Positions 32,691 through 45,535 are shown, numbered from the stretch's first letter. The stretch is 64,000 nucleotides of DNA from Proteles cristata cristata (GCA_017311185.1 JAESUZ010003282.1:434001-498000), one strand, 5' to 3'. The notes: generated by a model from the sequence alone, not told the origin. Numbers and translations: made by a program.

Positions 32691-35169
32691 CTGAAAACCT
32701 TGCAAGTCTAACTACCTCTTAAAATGCCCCTTCACGATGTACCTAAATAAATCCTTATAACAATGCAGGAAGTCTCTGATGAGTTCAGATCCAAAAAGCA
32801 CACCAGCAAAAGATGCAAGGTGTGCATTCCAAAGGTGGAATAATCCAAAGATTTCCAAAAATAAAGAGGACTTTATTGTCCATGTTTTAAACATGAGACC
32901 AAGAATGAGAGAGCAATTCACTGTGATGATATTGAATCACAAGGAGGCAAAAACGCTCTCCTCCCCTACCTTCTGTATTCTTCACCATATTTCCCAGTAT
33001 AACAATAGTAATCTAGTACGCAGATATCCAAGAACTGTAAAAAGTGGCATTCCTTTACCTCTTCCCACTGCTCAATCTTTAATAGCATTTGTAATCTCTT
33101 CTGTCATCTGAGGTTTTTCCAATCTTCATTTACCTTTTTCCATTTCTATTGTGCTCAGTCAGATGCAGTCTCAAATTAACTACCTAAGGAAAGCCACTGT
33201 GAACCCACAAAGAGATCCACAATTGGCTTAATTAGAACCAAAAAGAAAGCACTATTAAAATTAGTTTCATCCTGTGCCTCTGTGCATATATAAGCCTTTT
33301 ATATATGGAAAATGCTTGCATTTAGTCATTTTACATACTCTGGATGTAAGTTACGGGTTTTATTCTCCGCATGGGGTCAGTTGAAATTTTCCGTGTATTA
33401 TTTCTATTAATTACTTTGGCTGTTCCTTATTTCTGTCATTCTTAGCATCCAGTAACCACAGAGGTTGTTGACAGGTACAAGCTAAAAGTTCTAGTTAGCA
33501 GCATGAGAGGAATAACTGAGATCTGTATTGTTATTTTGGACAGAGTGTCTATTGTTGGTATAGCTGCTCTATTTTTTTCCTGTTTAAATCATTTCCCATT
33601 TCAAATGTCTGGAATTAGAAAATGATGGAGGAGCCGTAAGATTTCCCCTCAGCTTGAGCCTAGACCTGTTCTTCAACCATGAGATGAAGTTGCCGTAACT
33701 CCGTCTATTTCCCAAGCAAACCATGAGACTTGTGTGTCTTTGCCTGGATAACTCTGTAGGCTCCCAAGAGTCTTGTTTCCCCTCATCCATTAAAGAGCTG
33801 AGTCCCTCATCTGGCAATCTGTACCTTTTCCAAAGGAGGTTTTCTTTCCTTGGCATCTGTTTGTTGGCAGTAGTGTTCTGGACCAAGCCTGTGCTGACTG
33901 GTGAGAGCTGATTGTTAAATTTTCAGGAATTTTGAGAGCTGTTGATGTGATACAGGAGCTTGAAATGGGCCATGGTTAGAGTATTTACACCACAGAAAGC
34001 AGCAAGTGCTACACATCCAACAAAAATGAGGAATTGGCAAATGCTACAAATCAGGACTCCTTCTACCCCAAGGTCCAGTTGATGAACATTGACCAGCACC
34101 CCACTGGTGGTAGGTAATAGTTCCCTACTATTGTACTCAGGGCTAATTGGAAAGATCATGTGACAACCCAAAGAACAAATTTTCTTGTTCCTTCTGAAAA
34201 TAGCAAGTAGCTGCAATAATGCAGCTGAAAATCTCAGGAAAAAATTCTTTCCCCAGCCACCAATCTCGCTCCGTTCTCAACCCTCCTTTCCAATCTCTTC
34301 CCTTTCAAGTTTGCACTGGGTCAAAAATGCTCCAAGGTTGTTTCTTTGTGTAGTATCTTCCTAAATGGCCATTGTGCTTTCTATGCAGTTTCTATCCTGT
34401 GCTGGATGTGGAGCTTTGTATATAATATGACCTTTATGTTAGGGCAGTAGAGAAGTTTTTAAAGACTAACAGCCAGAATTCAAATCTAGATAGACATCCG
34501 AACTCAGATTAGGTTGGCTCTTGTTTAAATTCTCAATTCTGCTGAGTCATTATAAGAAGGCAAATACAGTAAGGAATGTCTCCGTCTCAGAAAACCAGTC
34601 TGAGCACTGGACATCCCATGCCAGTTGGGAAGGAGGGGCCTGGGGAACCAACACTTGATCCTGGCATTTCCTTCCCTACAGGTGATCCACTAGAGCACAT
34701 GTCCTCATTTTTTTCCTAGTTCCTTGGCATACTACTCTCTATGAGAATGCACTGGCTTATTTTGCTCATGGGTGTCAACGTGCCACTTGGTACTTGTCTC
34801 TATAGGATCTAGTTGCCAAGAAACAAGTCCTCTTACTTTCTTCTCAATGCTCTGTTTTATGTGTTGAGAACTCCAATCCAGTTGTCAGACTGATAGGAAA
34901 ATCTCTCATTTTAGAGTCCTTATTAGGAAGCCCTTGGTTCTATATCATGTTCTTCAATTCAGTCTGAATAATAAAGATGACATTCTGGCCTCTATTTTTT
35001 AGACTGCTTTGTCACCATTAATGTTTCAGAACTAAGGAAAAGAGGAGTGTGACTTGCTGGGTCCCTTCAACCACCAAAACTAATGTGATCTTGGAAAAGC
35101 CACTTAAGTTTTGTTTGTGCATTAGTTAAGAAAAAACAAAAAGTTACCAATGTGGTAGGGTTCCTTGAT
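32691..35169. other. Unique non-coding DNA
   Basis: No supported gene. The 110-codon plus frame at 32779-33111 and the 100-codon minus frame at 33584-33886 show no domain and overlap other open frames, so they look like chance. Confidence 0.4.
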
Positions 35170-35350
35170 TTGCCGAATATTGAGTATCTGTTGTATTTAC
35201 TAAATGACCAGTGTGTGTCAAGTATGGCACAAGGTAATGGGAACATTATGTCCCAGGCACTATAAGGGGACCTAGAGAAATAAAAGAAGTTTCTACTTGC
35301 ATAGAGGTCATAATCTAGGAAAGAGCTATAATACTCTAAGTGCCATAATA
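35170..35350 (+). repeat. Ancient 'common' interspersed repeat, unnamed
   Basis: 'tgttgtatttactaaatgaccagtgtgtgtcaagtatggcac' and 'tgcatagaggtcataatctaggaaag' follow a widespread old mammalian pattern ('tattgagcacctactatgtgccaggcac...ggagcttacagtctag'). Low identity. Confidence 0.4.
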
Positions 35351-35594
35351 AGAGCACAGAGTACCTAACCCCAATTGGAATTCAAGGAGAGAAGAGACAG
35401 ATACTTTGTCTTAAATAAACTTCTCTCAAATCTTCTGTCAAATTCAATTTTCTTTCAGTTCCTATTCACAGTTTCAGGGAAATATGTTAATGAAATAGAA
35501 ATGGGGGGAAAATAATGTGGATAACCTGTGTGCTATTACTGATTCTTGAAAAATCAAGAATTGACCATACTAATATTTGCCAAACTGTTTGGAA

Positions 35595-35959
35595 GGGCTG
35601 CAATTTAGCAAAGTACCCCCGTCTGAGTGGCTGAAATAACAAATTGCTTTCTCAAAGTTTTGTAGGCCAGAAGTTCAAGATCAAGGTATTGGCAGGTTGG
35701 TTTATTCTGAAGTCTCTCTCCTTGGCTTGTAGATGGTCATCTTCTCCCTGTGTTTTCACAGTCTTCCCTCTGTGATTGTTTGTTAATCTCTTATCTTCTC
35801 ATAAGGACACCAGGTATATTGGATTAGAGCCTTCCCTAATGACCTAATTTACTCGATTAATTCTTTGACCCTATCTCCAAATGCAGTCACATTCTGAACT
35901 ATTGGGGGTAAGGACTTGAACGTAAGAAAATCAGGAGGTGACAATTCAGTCTGTAACAG
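35595..35959 (-). mobile_element. MaLR-type LTR (MST/MLT1 group), solo
   Basis: On the plus strand it reads 'ggctgcaatttagcaaagtacc...gagtggctgaaataac', 'gtaggccagaagttcaagatcaaggt', 'gtagatggtcatcttctccctgtg', 'ataaggacaccaggtatattggattagagcc', 'gacctaattta', 'cagtcacattctgaactattgggggtaaggactt' and ends 'caattcagtctgtaacag'. This is the antisense of an ERVL-MaLR LTR. No internal retroviral sequence adjoins it. Confidence 0.82.
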
Positions 35960-37034
35960 CCACCTGGCATGAAAGCTTTTCTAGCATCATCTTGAGAATC
36001 CCATATTCTTGAACACCCTTTTCAGGTGTCAATAATTTGCCAAATTGTCTTTAGGAACAATTAAGAAGTACATCCTTTTCCTCGCCTAAAATTTGGTCTT
36101 TTCTATATGACCTGCTGGTAATACTAGCCTCTTTCAGATGTGGAACTCTGTAAATATGAAATGGTTAAAACCTGGTGACTTACTAAAAATTCTCCTCTAT
36201 TCATTTTTGGAAGAACTATGCCTTAAGAGACCTTGGAATAACACACATTGCTTTATCTCTTGTTTACTTTTTCTCTCTTTTTTTCTTATTCCTGTAATAC
36301 TTAGAATTGCCTTGGGGGCAAAATGAGGGAACAGGAGATCAATCAAGAAGAGCTGAATTCATGCAGCTGTTCTCATCCAGCTGAGTTCTCTGTTTATGTA
36401 TTTCTCAGGAAATTATAGAAGATGTTAAAAGAGTGTTGCAAAAATGGAAAGTTCTTAGCAGATAATTTGCTTTGGGTAAGAAACCTTGTTGGAAAGATAC
36501 TTGAATCTGAAATTGTCTTAACTTGAGCATAGAGCTTAATGCATGCTAGAATTCCATTGATTAGAAATCTGTAGGCTTTGCCATATCTGTGCTATGCCTA
36601 CAGATGGGGTTGGAATTTTACCATCCTCCTGTGCGATATCTATTGAGTCTGGAACAAAAATCTATCCTCTCCTGCCTCCCACCCCACCCCATGCCTTGTG
36701 TTTCCTTATTACCCTGACTCTTGTATCCTATTCCATTTTTCTGTGTTTATGCTCAAATATATTTTATCTTTGTTATCCTTTCTCTCTGAATTTTATTTTC
36801 CTATTTTGTATCTCCATAGATTTCCTTTTGAAGCTCTGGAGAGTTTTAAGGAAAATGGTTGTGGCAGAAACCCTAAGGAAATCAGTTTCCAAATTAAATA
36901 CAGTCAATTTTGTGGGCAAATGTAACCAAAGCAGCAATTTATGTGGAGACCCATATGGCACTAGTTCATACTTGGTGGGGGTGAGACACAATTTTAAAAG
37001 AAGTTTACACTTAGTACCACATTAATTGATTATT
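35960..37034. other. Unassigned non-coding DNA
   Basis: It contains the longest open frame outside L1 (36594-37025, plus, 143 codons) in CT-rich DNA. The translation has no recognisable domain and no codon signature I can judge, so it is not called as a gene. Confidence 0.4.
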
Positions 37035-37231
37035 TTTTAATTTATTTCTGAGAGACAGAGACAGTGTGAGCAGGGGAGGGCTGGAGAGAGAGGGAGACAC
37101 AGAATCCAAAGACAGGCTTCAGGCTCTGAGCTAGCTGTAAGCACAGAGCCCGACACGGGGCTCGAACCCATGAACCGTGAGATCATGAGCTGAAGTTGGA
37201 CGCTTAACCGGCTGAGCCACCTGGGGGCCCC
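37035..37231 (-). mobile_element. Carnivore tRNA-derived SINE (inverted-pair member)
   Basis: Tail left, antisense B box GGGGCTCGAACCC, head end GAGCCACCTGGGGGCCCC. It lies head-to-head with the next SINE, about 30 bp away. Confidence 0.9.
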
Positions 37232-37260
37232 TAATTTTTTTTTTTTTAATGCACTTACTG

Positions 37261-37447
37261 AGGTATGCCTGGGTGGCTCAGTCAGTTAAGCATCCAACCC
37301 TTGGTTTGAGCTTGGGTCATGATCTCACGGTTTGTGGGATCAAGCCTCTTATCTGGCTCTGTGCTGACAACACAGAGCCTGCTTGGGAATTCTCTTTCTC
37401 CCTCTCTCTCTCTGCCCTCCCCCTCAAAATAAATAAACTTTAAAAAA
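37261..37447 (+). mobile_element. Carnivore tRNA-derived SINE (inverted-pair member)
   Basis: Head TGCCTGGGTGGCTCAGTCAG, decayed B box, CT-rich body, AAATAAATAAACTTTAAAA tail. Flanked by a perfect duplication AATGCACTTACTG at 37248-37260 and 37448-37460. The left copy adjoins the T-run right after the first SINE, so this element landed beside an older one. Confidence 0.93.
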
Positions 37448-37460
37448 AATGCACTTACTG

Positions 37461-37724
37461 AAATTTAATGGTTTTATTCTACTCATGTAACATAACTAAT
37501 TTTGGAACTATTGATTTAGTAAAAGTAGTTGATAGACAAACTTATTTTTCTATTTCCCATGTCAGGTTATTTTCTTTTCACCATAATTTCTGAAGTGTAG
37601 GGTCAATGGTAAACCAGTAAAGAACATAAGAAATCAGAATGAACTCTGTTCTTATCAACCTCTTTTCTAGAAAAACCTCTTTTTACATGATACTAAAATC
37701 ATAATACTAAAATGAAAATAACAG
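37461..37724. other. Short unassigned DNA
   Basis: Nothing recognised. Confidence 0.35.
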
Positions 37725-37880
37725 TAATATTTATATTCACATCTAATATTTATTGTGAATTTCTTGTCTGCCCAGGTAACATGCATTACCTCATTTAAAC
37801 TTGAAACTGGAAATGTACTATCATTACATTAATTTTACCAAAAAACAAAACATAAGACCTGGGTCTTACTGGCAAATAAT
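37725..37880 (-). repeat. MIR SINE remnant, antisense
   Basis: 'ctaatatttattgtgaatttc...gtaacatgcattacctcatttaaacttg...ctatcattacattaattttacc' follows the antisense MIR order ('catgcattatctcatttaatcctcac...attatccccattttac'). Confidence 0.65.
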
Positions 37881-40800
37881 CTTTTTCTCTCAGCACTTTC
37901 CTACCATTTTTTACCATTCTAATCACCAATAGACATCTCTAACTTGGATTATTCATTTGCTAAGGAAATTTTTGATGGAATATAAAAACAAATTACTGTC
38001 TCAAAAACTCTACTTCTATGAAACTTTTTTCCAATAAATATTTAAGGAAAGATATTTTATACCACTTTATAAAAATGTAAATTGACTTAGAAAAAAATTA
38101 ATGATTTCTCAAATGCAGGTAATAAGGGAAATGGGAATTCGGTATTCTGGAAGAAAAGAGAAATTGTAAGAATATTAAAATTTTAATAATGTTCTGTTCC
38201 TTGCCACAGATGTAGTACTGATGTTTGAATCTTGGAATAAGTCTGGGGAGTTCTATTTTGAATTGGTAGAGATTTACTTTTGGCTTCAGCTTTCTTGTCT
38301 TCTAGACTTCACTTGTGTTGATCAGATTCCGTTTTTATTTACCTTTTCTGGTTTTCTTATTCCTACTTTCCCTTTCATTTTCTTAGCTCTCTTCTCAGAA
38401 GATTGCCTCTCAGAATATAGGCATATTTCTAAAAAGATGGCTTGGGAATGGGCTCCTCAGATCTCTGGTCTCAAGAAATGAGAGAGCTCCATATAAATAA
38501 AACAAGGAACCTGTTCCAGACCTGGTTGAAAATCCTCAAAAAGATCCTGGATTGTTGGCCTACTATTTCCTACTTTATTCATACCAATTAACACTTCATT
38601 TGCGTGAAAGTATCAGCAGTCTATGGGAGTGAGGTTAATTAGGATTTTGAAGCAATGGAGTGTTAATGTTTGCTGTATGGTTTGAATGGCCCAACTCCAG
38701 AAACTTTCCTTGAAATGCTTTAGGTCCTGAAATACAGTAGTCTCTCAAATGATCAAAATACATCATGGAGGAAACCTGGGCCAGCACATTGGTCCTGTAA
38801 AGAAGTGAGTCAGGATGTTAAGATTGGTTATTGTAGATTTTTCCAAGGGGAAAACAAATAAAAGAACTAATACACAATTTCTGATGGATCATTTATTGTG
38901 TATTTCAGACTTAGAACAAATTTGACAAATGAAACAAAGAGCCTACTTATACTCTTGGTACTATGACCACAAAGAGATGCTTCTGATTGTAAAGTTTTCT
39001 CAAAGTAGCTCAGTTTCAGTACTAAAGGGAGTGGTGAATTAGCTTAGTTAAATCTTCTGACTTTGAACCCCTGGCTTTCATGGTTTGATAGGATTTCTTT
39101 ACTATGGCAACTTCTGCCATCTGAAGAGAGGTCGACAAGGCAGGGGTGGCCTCTTTCTCAGGTTTCCTGGCAAATTTTCCCTCCTAATCCAAAATGGCCT
39201 CTTATATATAGGCAAGTGCTTATATTAGTGACCCTTTCTTAGAGGCCTTAGGAAAGGTTACCAGAATTTTATGACTTAACAGGCAAGAGTTAATATAAAA
39301 TATCTTTTCTTTTTTGAAAAGACAAGAATGTAGTTGTTGACTACTAAGGACTGTCTCCGTGAGAATCTTTGGACTTGGTAATCTAGGGTCAATTTTATTT
39401 CTCCCTGTCATGATTTACATTCCACTATTAGAAACAGAAATATAATCTCTATGTGTCTGATTTAAACCTTGTGTAACTGAGGTATTTTTGCCTACAACAT
39501 CAATCTTGGCCAGGCAGAAGTCTTCTCACAACAAATATATTTCTGTTGCTCTGTTGATTTCTTTCCCAGTCTCCTTTAGTGGTTTCTCCAGACCTAAAAC
39601 ATCACTGGCCCCCAAGGCTCTACTTTAATTTTCCCCTTGATAACCTGAAATTTCTACTTGTTTGTCCTCCATGTTCTATTCAGAAACTTGTATTTGTGAC
39701 CTCTTCTGGAAAAATCAGGTTTTTTACTACATCATAGTCCTCTTGTTCATGGACTGTTGTAGGGTATAAACTCCACCTGCACCAGCTAGATTTAAGTAAT
39801 TAGTGAAAAATATTTTGTTAAAAATCTTTCGGTGGCTATAACCAAAGCTTTTTGAATTAAAGCAAGTAGATACTATCTCAAAAATGGTAAAGTACATTTA
39901 TATTTGTATCTGTATATACGTAAAATGTAAATATCTATAATAAACATATGCTTACTCTTCTCTTGAGCCTGAACAAATTCCAAGATGGAACTATAAGTCT
40001 TTTTGGGAGTTAGTATTGAGATTGTTTCTCTACAGCAGTGAATTCTCTAAGAAGATGTAAGTCCATGTACATGGCTATAGATAGAACTTATCAGTGAAAA
40101 TATGTATCCAAAAAATTGGTTCTAAATCTTTCTTATGAGGGGGTATCATGATCCTCCTTTCCTCCCTCTGTCCCTGTTGCTGCTCAGAATCTCTTCTCTG
40201 ACTTAACTATTCCCACATCTCTATCATTAGATTTTTCTGTAACACAAAGAAAATCATTTGCTACATACTTACCAAATGTAAATAAGTAGTCTGGAATTTT
40301 GAATTATTTATTTAAAAGCTTCTGAAAAACCCTTCTTACTATTTTTCTATCTACTGGCAAACACAGATTATGAGACTAACAAATCAGCTTAGTTTGGGGG
40401 AATTCTCATCACTGGATTATCAAGAGTATTGGATAAAATGATTCAAGCACTGACGTATGACTAAATGTTTTCAGAAAAATATTGTGTGGTTTTTAAAATA
40501 TTTGATAAAACATGTTGAAATGTAATACATTGGCACAATAGAGAATGGATTGGAATATTTTTCTAATTGTTATTTGGGTTATTTTGGAATGATAGTTAAT
40601 GGTGTAAAAGCCTTGTGATTCAAAATATGAATGACAGAATGAGTATAATTTGAGATGTATTAATCACTGAGAATCGCTGCCTTCTAAAAATGTTAGGAAT
40701 AGAATGTTAAGTGGGGTTGGAGAGATAAGTTAGATTATGAGAAGGAAAGTGATGTGTATAAGCTAAGAAGTGCTATGATTTGAAAGAATTGCAATAGGTA

Positions 40801-41090
40801 TCTTCTAAAATATTCTGCAAATCCATTCCTTAATGAAGCATAAAAACAGGAAATTTATGTTCATTTTAAATATTTTGAGTATCTCAAACAAAATGGAGAC
40901 TTCAGTGGCTATTGATAGGACATTCTTTTCCTTAAATGAGGGGTTTATCCATTAATTAAACCAGTCATATTTGAATATTTTGTTGAGCATCATGTGAATG
41001 GAAGCTCTTCAAATGCTGAGGCTTCTAAAAAGTAAAAACCTAATGGTAGAGCTTGACGGAATTTGGAATATTGCACTTAAGTCTTAACAA
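37881..41090. other. Unique non-coding DNA
   Basis: About 3.2 kb, AT-rich, with no gene or repeat I can support. Confidence 0.4.
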
Positions 41091-41104
41091 AAGGGGAAAT
41101 AAGG

Positions 41105-41278
41105 AACTTGGGTGGCTCAGTTGTTTGACAGTATGATCTTGTCTCCGATCATGATCTCGTGGTTCATGCGTTCAAGCCCCATGTCAGGCACTGTGCTATC
41201 AGCTTGGAATTCTCTCTCCACCTCCCTGCCCATTTCCCATTTGTACTCTCTCCCAAAATAAATAAACATTAAAGAAGA
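41105..41278 (+). mobile_element. Carnivore tRNA-derived SINE, tandem copy 1
   Basis: It starts mid-head (CTTGGGTGGCTCAGTTG), has a decayed B box GCGTTCAAGCCCC, a CT-rich body and an AAATAAATAAACATTAAAG tail. It is preceded by AAGGGGAAATAAGG, a word echoed after each of the two tandem SINEs. Confidence 0.85.
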
Positions 41279-41293
41279 AAAATGGGGGAGAAT

Positions 41294-41463
41294 GAGGGCA
41301 CCTGGATGGCTCACTCAGTTAAACATCTGACTTCAGCTAGGTCACGATCTCATGGTTTGGGAGTTTGAGCACTGCTTCTCTCACCTTCTGCTCCTCATGA
41401 AATTCTCTTTATGCCCCTTACTTGCTTTCTGTCTGTCTGTCTCTCAAAAACAGACAAAGTAAC
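41294..41463 (+). mobile_element. Carnivore tRNA-derived SINE, tandem copy 2
   Basis: Head GAGGGCACCTGGATGGCTCACTCAG, strongly decayed body, (CTGT)n, then an A-rich tail. It lies in the same orientation as copy 1, with 15 bp between. GGGGAAATAA follows at 41468-41477, matching the left flank of copy 1. Confidence 0.82.
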
Positions 41464-41594
41464 AAATGGGGAAATAAAAGTAATGACCAAGCAGGGTTCT
41501 GAAAGACCTTGCAATCTATAAGGGTAAAAAAAACAAGAAAATTCCCAAAATCAAAAATTAGGTGTTTTTATGAAAAATTTTATAAAAACGTGAA

Positions 41595-41775
41595 GCTAGT
41601 AAGTATACCACAGTGATGAACATAGGGACTTCTGAATTGAATCCTGCTACTTAAAAGAAGTATAACCTTGGGAGTCTACTTAACTGCATCAAGATTTCAG
41701 TTTAATCATCTGTAAAGACCCTATCTTGCAGAGTTGTTTTGAGAATTAGATGTGATCATGTTTTTGAAATGTTGA
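41595..41775 (+). repeat. MIR SINE remnant
   Basis: 'gacttctgaattgaatcctgctactta', 'aaccttgggagtctacttaactgc', 'tcagtttaatcatctgtaaag' and 'gttgttttgagaattagatgtgat' match the MIR consensus in order. Confidence 0.75.
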
Positions 41776-41944
41776 AACACCTCCCTCATGTTGTCATTAT
41801 TACTGAGCTAATGCTATCTTGGCATGCCATAGTATCATAGATACTTGTGTAGGGAGATAGATTATTTCCATAGGAAATTGGAGTCTAGGAAAAACGGTGT
41901 CAAAGAGAACTCAAAAATCCCCTCTTACTCTTTCTTTTTTCTTT

Positions 41945-42151
41945 TCCTTTCTGAGAGAGAGAGAGAGAGAGAGAAGACAGCATGAGCAGGAGAGAATCAG
42001 AGAGAGGGGGAGATACAGAATCTGAGACAGGCTCCAGGCTCTGAGCTAGCACTCAGCACAGAGCCCAGCGTGGGGCTCAAACTCACAAACCGTTGAGATC
42101 ACGATCTGAGACGAAGTCGGACGCTTAACTGACTGAGCCACCCAGGTACCC
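41945..42151 (-). mobile_element. Carnivore tRNA-derived SINE
   Basis: (GA)n body, antisense B box GGGGCTCAAACTC, head end GAGCCACCCAGGTACCCC. The flanks are CT-rich (TTTCTTT on both sides), so the duplication cannot be defined exactly. Confidence 0.9.
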
Positions 42152-43689
42152 CTTTCTTTCTCCTTTCTTAAGTAAAATGACACCATAAAAAGAACTTTAA
42201 AAGAAAACACACTTTTCTTTTGCCTTACAACTCACCAGTATCCTCTGTATTGCCACCATAAACATAGATGCACTAAATGTTTACTACTTCAGAGGCACAA
42301 GCTCTTAGGATATGGTGACAATTTCTTTATAGATTACAATGGGATAGCCTCTTTGGTTTAGTCTTTGAGAACAATAGTGTGATGATTCAGACCTTGAATA
42401 ATATGCAGCTGCTTACTAGTAGATGTCTCTTCCCTTTCAGATAAGCTTAAATTTCTTCGACTTGACTGTTCTAACAAAACATGGTTTGGAAATAAATGGT
42501 TATCAAGTAATTTCCCAACAAGCTTTGTTTTCTGAGGACAATTAAGGGCCACTGCCTTATAGAGATGGAAATAAGGTCACTGCTCAAACTCTGTCCCTGC
42601 TGCAGTGTCACAAAGTACATCATGCTAATTTCTGATAGGTACATGGAAATTCTTTCAGTATCATCCTTTCTCCTTTTATTTCATTTTCTATCTGTATGAC
42701 CTATCCCTTGCCACTTTTTGCTTGAGGTTTTGATTGCCTTGCCATGTTATTTTTCAATCGTTCTACATATTTATTGTTCCCTAAACCTTGATGTTGATTT
42801 TCTTTCATACTTGATTTAATTCTATAGATTTTGAGATAAATCTCTCTCATTGGTTCTTTACATTATAGGCTGCATAAAATCTGATTTATAAAAGTTTGCT
42901 GTGTTTTTGATGTAAAAGCAAATATCACATTTGATTTGTCCTCAGTCACATGGGGTTATTAAGAAGGGGGAATGTTTCTGATACTTGTAAAATTAGCCCT
43001 TTTGATTTTGAGTTGGTGCAAAGAAGAGGGAAATTGACATTTGCCTGAGTTTGATATTTGAGCTCACTCTGATCTTTGATTATTTTTAAATTGTTTATGT
43101 AAATCTGAGTCCCGAGCAATCTACTATTAGCAGGATTTTAGCAAATCAGCAATCATAGCAGAGCCAGACACCTTTAAAATTAAAGCTGCTTCTATACTTT
43201 TCAAGAGTTTTAAAATATTTTTAAAAATTATTTTTTTTCTTGAATAGTTATAATCAAACAATTTTTCTTTGGAGTCAGTGAGATTCTCATAAAGGAGTTA
43301 GGACTTCCTCTTGTACTGGTCCAGGGTACCCACCTATTATCTGCTAGAGCCATCCAAAATAAATGTGAGATAGACATGGGTATTGGTCACCATTAGACAT
43401 GATGTATATTTAAAGGAACTGCCCAGAATATAGCATTGGTCTTTAAGAGTATGATTCCAGGGCTCATAACTGAGTTTAATATTCACCTGGATCTCCTCTG
43501 TGCTTAGCAAAGTCTAGCAGTTTCAAACCTTTTGTTAACATTTTTTTGTGCTCTCAAGAGGTTTTCTCCCCCCCCCCCTCAATATTTTATCTAGTTTATT
43601 TCTTGAAGTCTTAGTGATGCAGAGACTTTCTGCCTTTTTTCCAGTCAAGTTTTTAAAACGTGACTTGCATTATCTTAATAATAAATGAA
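42152..43689. other. Unassigned non-coding DNA
   Basis: No gene seen. A C11 run lies at 43568-43578. The rest is AT-rich without a named family. Confidence 0.4.
43568..43578. repeat. C11 homopolymer
   Basis: Eleven consecutive C residues, likely unstable in length and prone to sequencing error. Confidence 0.95.
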
Positions 43690-44698
43690 AAAGATCTATG
43701 TTTGGAACAATGGAGGAGTAACTGGAAGCAGATGAATCCTTCTACCTAAACAACTAAAAAAAGATAAAATGCAAAAAAAATTGTTCAATATAAAATAATC
43801 TAAATAGTGCTATAATTAGGAAAGAAATGGAGTCCTCACTTTAAAACTCCAGGAGAACTCATTTATACGAGTTCTGGAGGCATTGTTTGCAAATCCAGCC
43901 AGGATCTATGCTTTTGACTTGTCCAGTCCCCTCAAGATTCCCTGGGATGGGGCATTTGGTGTTATTGTGCCGGGGCTTAACTTTGTAGTTCCTGAGTTGC
44001 TGGCTATAATAGAGCATTTAGTAAAAACACCAAAACTGGACAAAGAAAAAAAAAAACCCTACAGGTCAATATCCCTCATGAACATAGCTCAGAAATGTAC
44101 AACAAAATATTAACAAATCAAATCTAGCAATATGTGAATATAATTACATACCACAAACAAATGCAAAGCTGGTTCAATATTTTAAAAATCCGTCATTGTA
44201 AGCTATCAGATCATCAGACTAAAGAAGGGTCAAATAATCGTATCAGCACAAGAAAAACTTTTGATAAAATTCAATGCTCACTGATAAAATCTGCACAAAC
44301 TAGGAATAGAAAAGAACCTTCTAAATGTCTTAAAGAACATCTTGAAAACACCTACAGGTAACATACCTAACCATGAAAAGCTGACTGCTACATCCCTAAA
44401 ATCTGAAACAAGGCAGGATCTGTACTCCTACTACTCTGATTCAACACAGTACTTGATGTCTTAGCCAGCATAATAAAACAAGAAAAAGAAATAAGACCTA
44501 CAAATGGGAAAATAAGAAATAACCCTATCTCTGTGCAGAGGACATGATGCTCTATGTAGAAAATTGTGAGAAACTCAGTCCTCCATCAAACTTCCTAGGA
44601 CTGAGTTCAGCAAGTTAACAGGATACAAGATCAATATTTTTAAAAATCCATTGTAATTTTATATATAAGCAATGTGCACATGAAAAATTAAGACATCA

Positions 44699-44915
44699 GG
44701 GCGCCTGGGTGGCTTAGTCGGTTAAGCGTCTGACTTTTGCTTAGGCCATGATCTCGCGGTTCGTGGGTTCGAGCCCCGTGTCGGGCTCTGTGCTGACTGC
44801 CAGCTCAGAGCCTGGAGCCTGTTTCAGTCTGTGACTCCCTCTCTCTCTGACCCTCCCCTGCTCACGCTGTCTGTCTCTCTCTCTTTCTCTCTCGTAGAAA
44901 TAAAAATATTTAAAA
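44699..44915 (+). mobile_element. Carnivore tRNA-derived SINE, young copy in L1
   Basis: Well-preserved head (GGGCGCCTGGGTGGC) with A box TGGCTTAGTCGG (44710-44721) and B box GGTTCGAGCC (44766-44775), many CpGs intact, (CT)n body, AAATAAAAATATTTAAAA tail. Duplications at 44683-44698 and 44916-44931 match at 15 of 16 bases. It interrupts the old L1 ORF2. Confidence 0.95.
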
Positions 44916-45249
44916 AAAAATTAAGACAACACTTACAATTATTCAATGAAATAATTAAATATAAATGTGATAAGCCACATATAGGAATTGTATGCTGAAA
45001 ACTATAAAATATTTATGGAGGAAATTTTTAAAAGATCTAAGTGGAGAAATACACAGTGGTTTGGATTGGAAGAGTCTACATAGGAATATGTCAGTTCTCC
45101 CCAAATTGATCTGTAAGTTTCATGCAATTTTTATCAACTTCCCAGTGGACTTCTGTAAATATTGGCAAGCTTACTCTAAAATTTATTTGGAAAGCCAAAG
45201 GAATTCTAATAGGTAAAACTATTGAAAAATGGAAAATAAAATGCATGAA

Positions 45250-45535
45250 ACGGCTCTGTCCACTAAAACAATGATAATCATAATAAGTTTTGAGGTTTTA
45301 TTATTGTATAGCATGTTAACTGTAGCTAATAATATGTATTATGTAAACTGAACTGAAATTTGCTAAGAAAGTAGATCTTAAAGGTTTGTTTTTAGTGAGA
45401 CACATGTGTGGTAATTGATTTGCTTGTGGTAATCATTTCACAATATATATATATATATATATAATTATCAAGTCACATACCTTATATGCACTTTTATTTG
45501 TCAAAAATAAAAATTAAAAAACATAAACATTTAAA
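45250..45535 (+). mobile_element. L1M 3' UTR/tail nested in older L1
   Basis: 'gttaactgtagctaataatatgtatt', 'gctaagaaagtagatcttaaaggtt' and 'ggtaatcatttcacaatatatat' are the order of a mammalian L1M 3' UTR. It ends in an A-rich tail (45490-45535). ORF2-like text lies on both sides, so this is a separate insertion or a rearrangement. Confidence 0.65.
45443..45463. repeat. (AT)n tract
   Basis: About ten AT units inside the L1 3' UTR. Confidence 0.9.

Noticed and set aside
32779..33111. 110-codon plus-strand open frame
   Set aside because: No motif or homologue recognised. Length is within chance for 64 kb, and an antisense frame overlaps it.
36594..37025. 143-codon plus-strand open frame, the longest outside L1
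   Set aside because: Part is CT-rich and low in stops by composition. No domain, no splice context and no recognisable protein; overlapping frames on both strands are also open.
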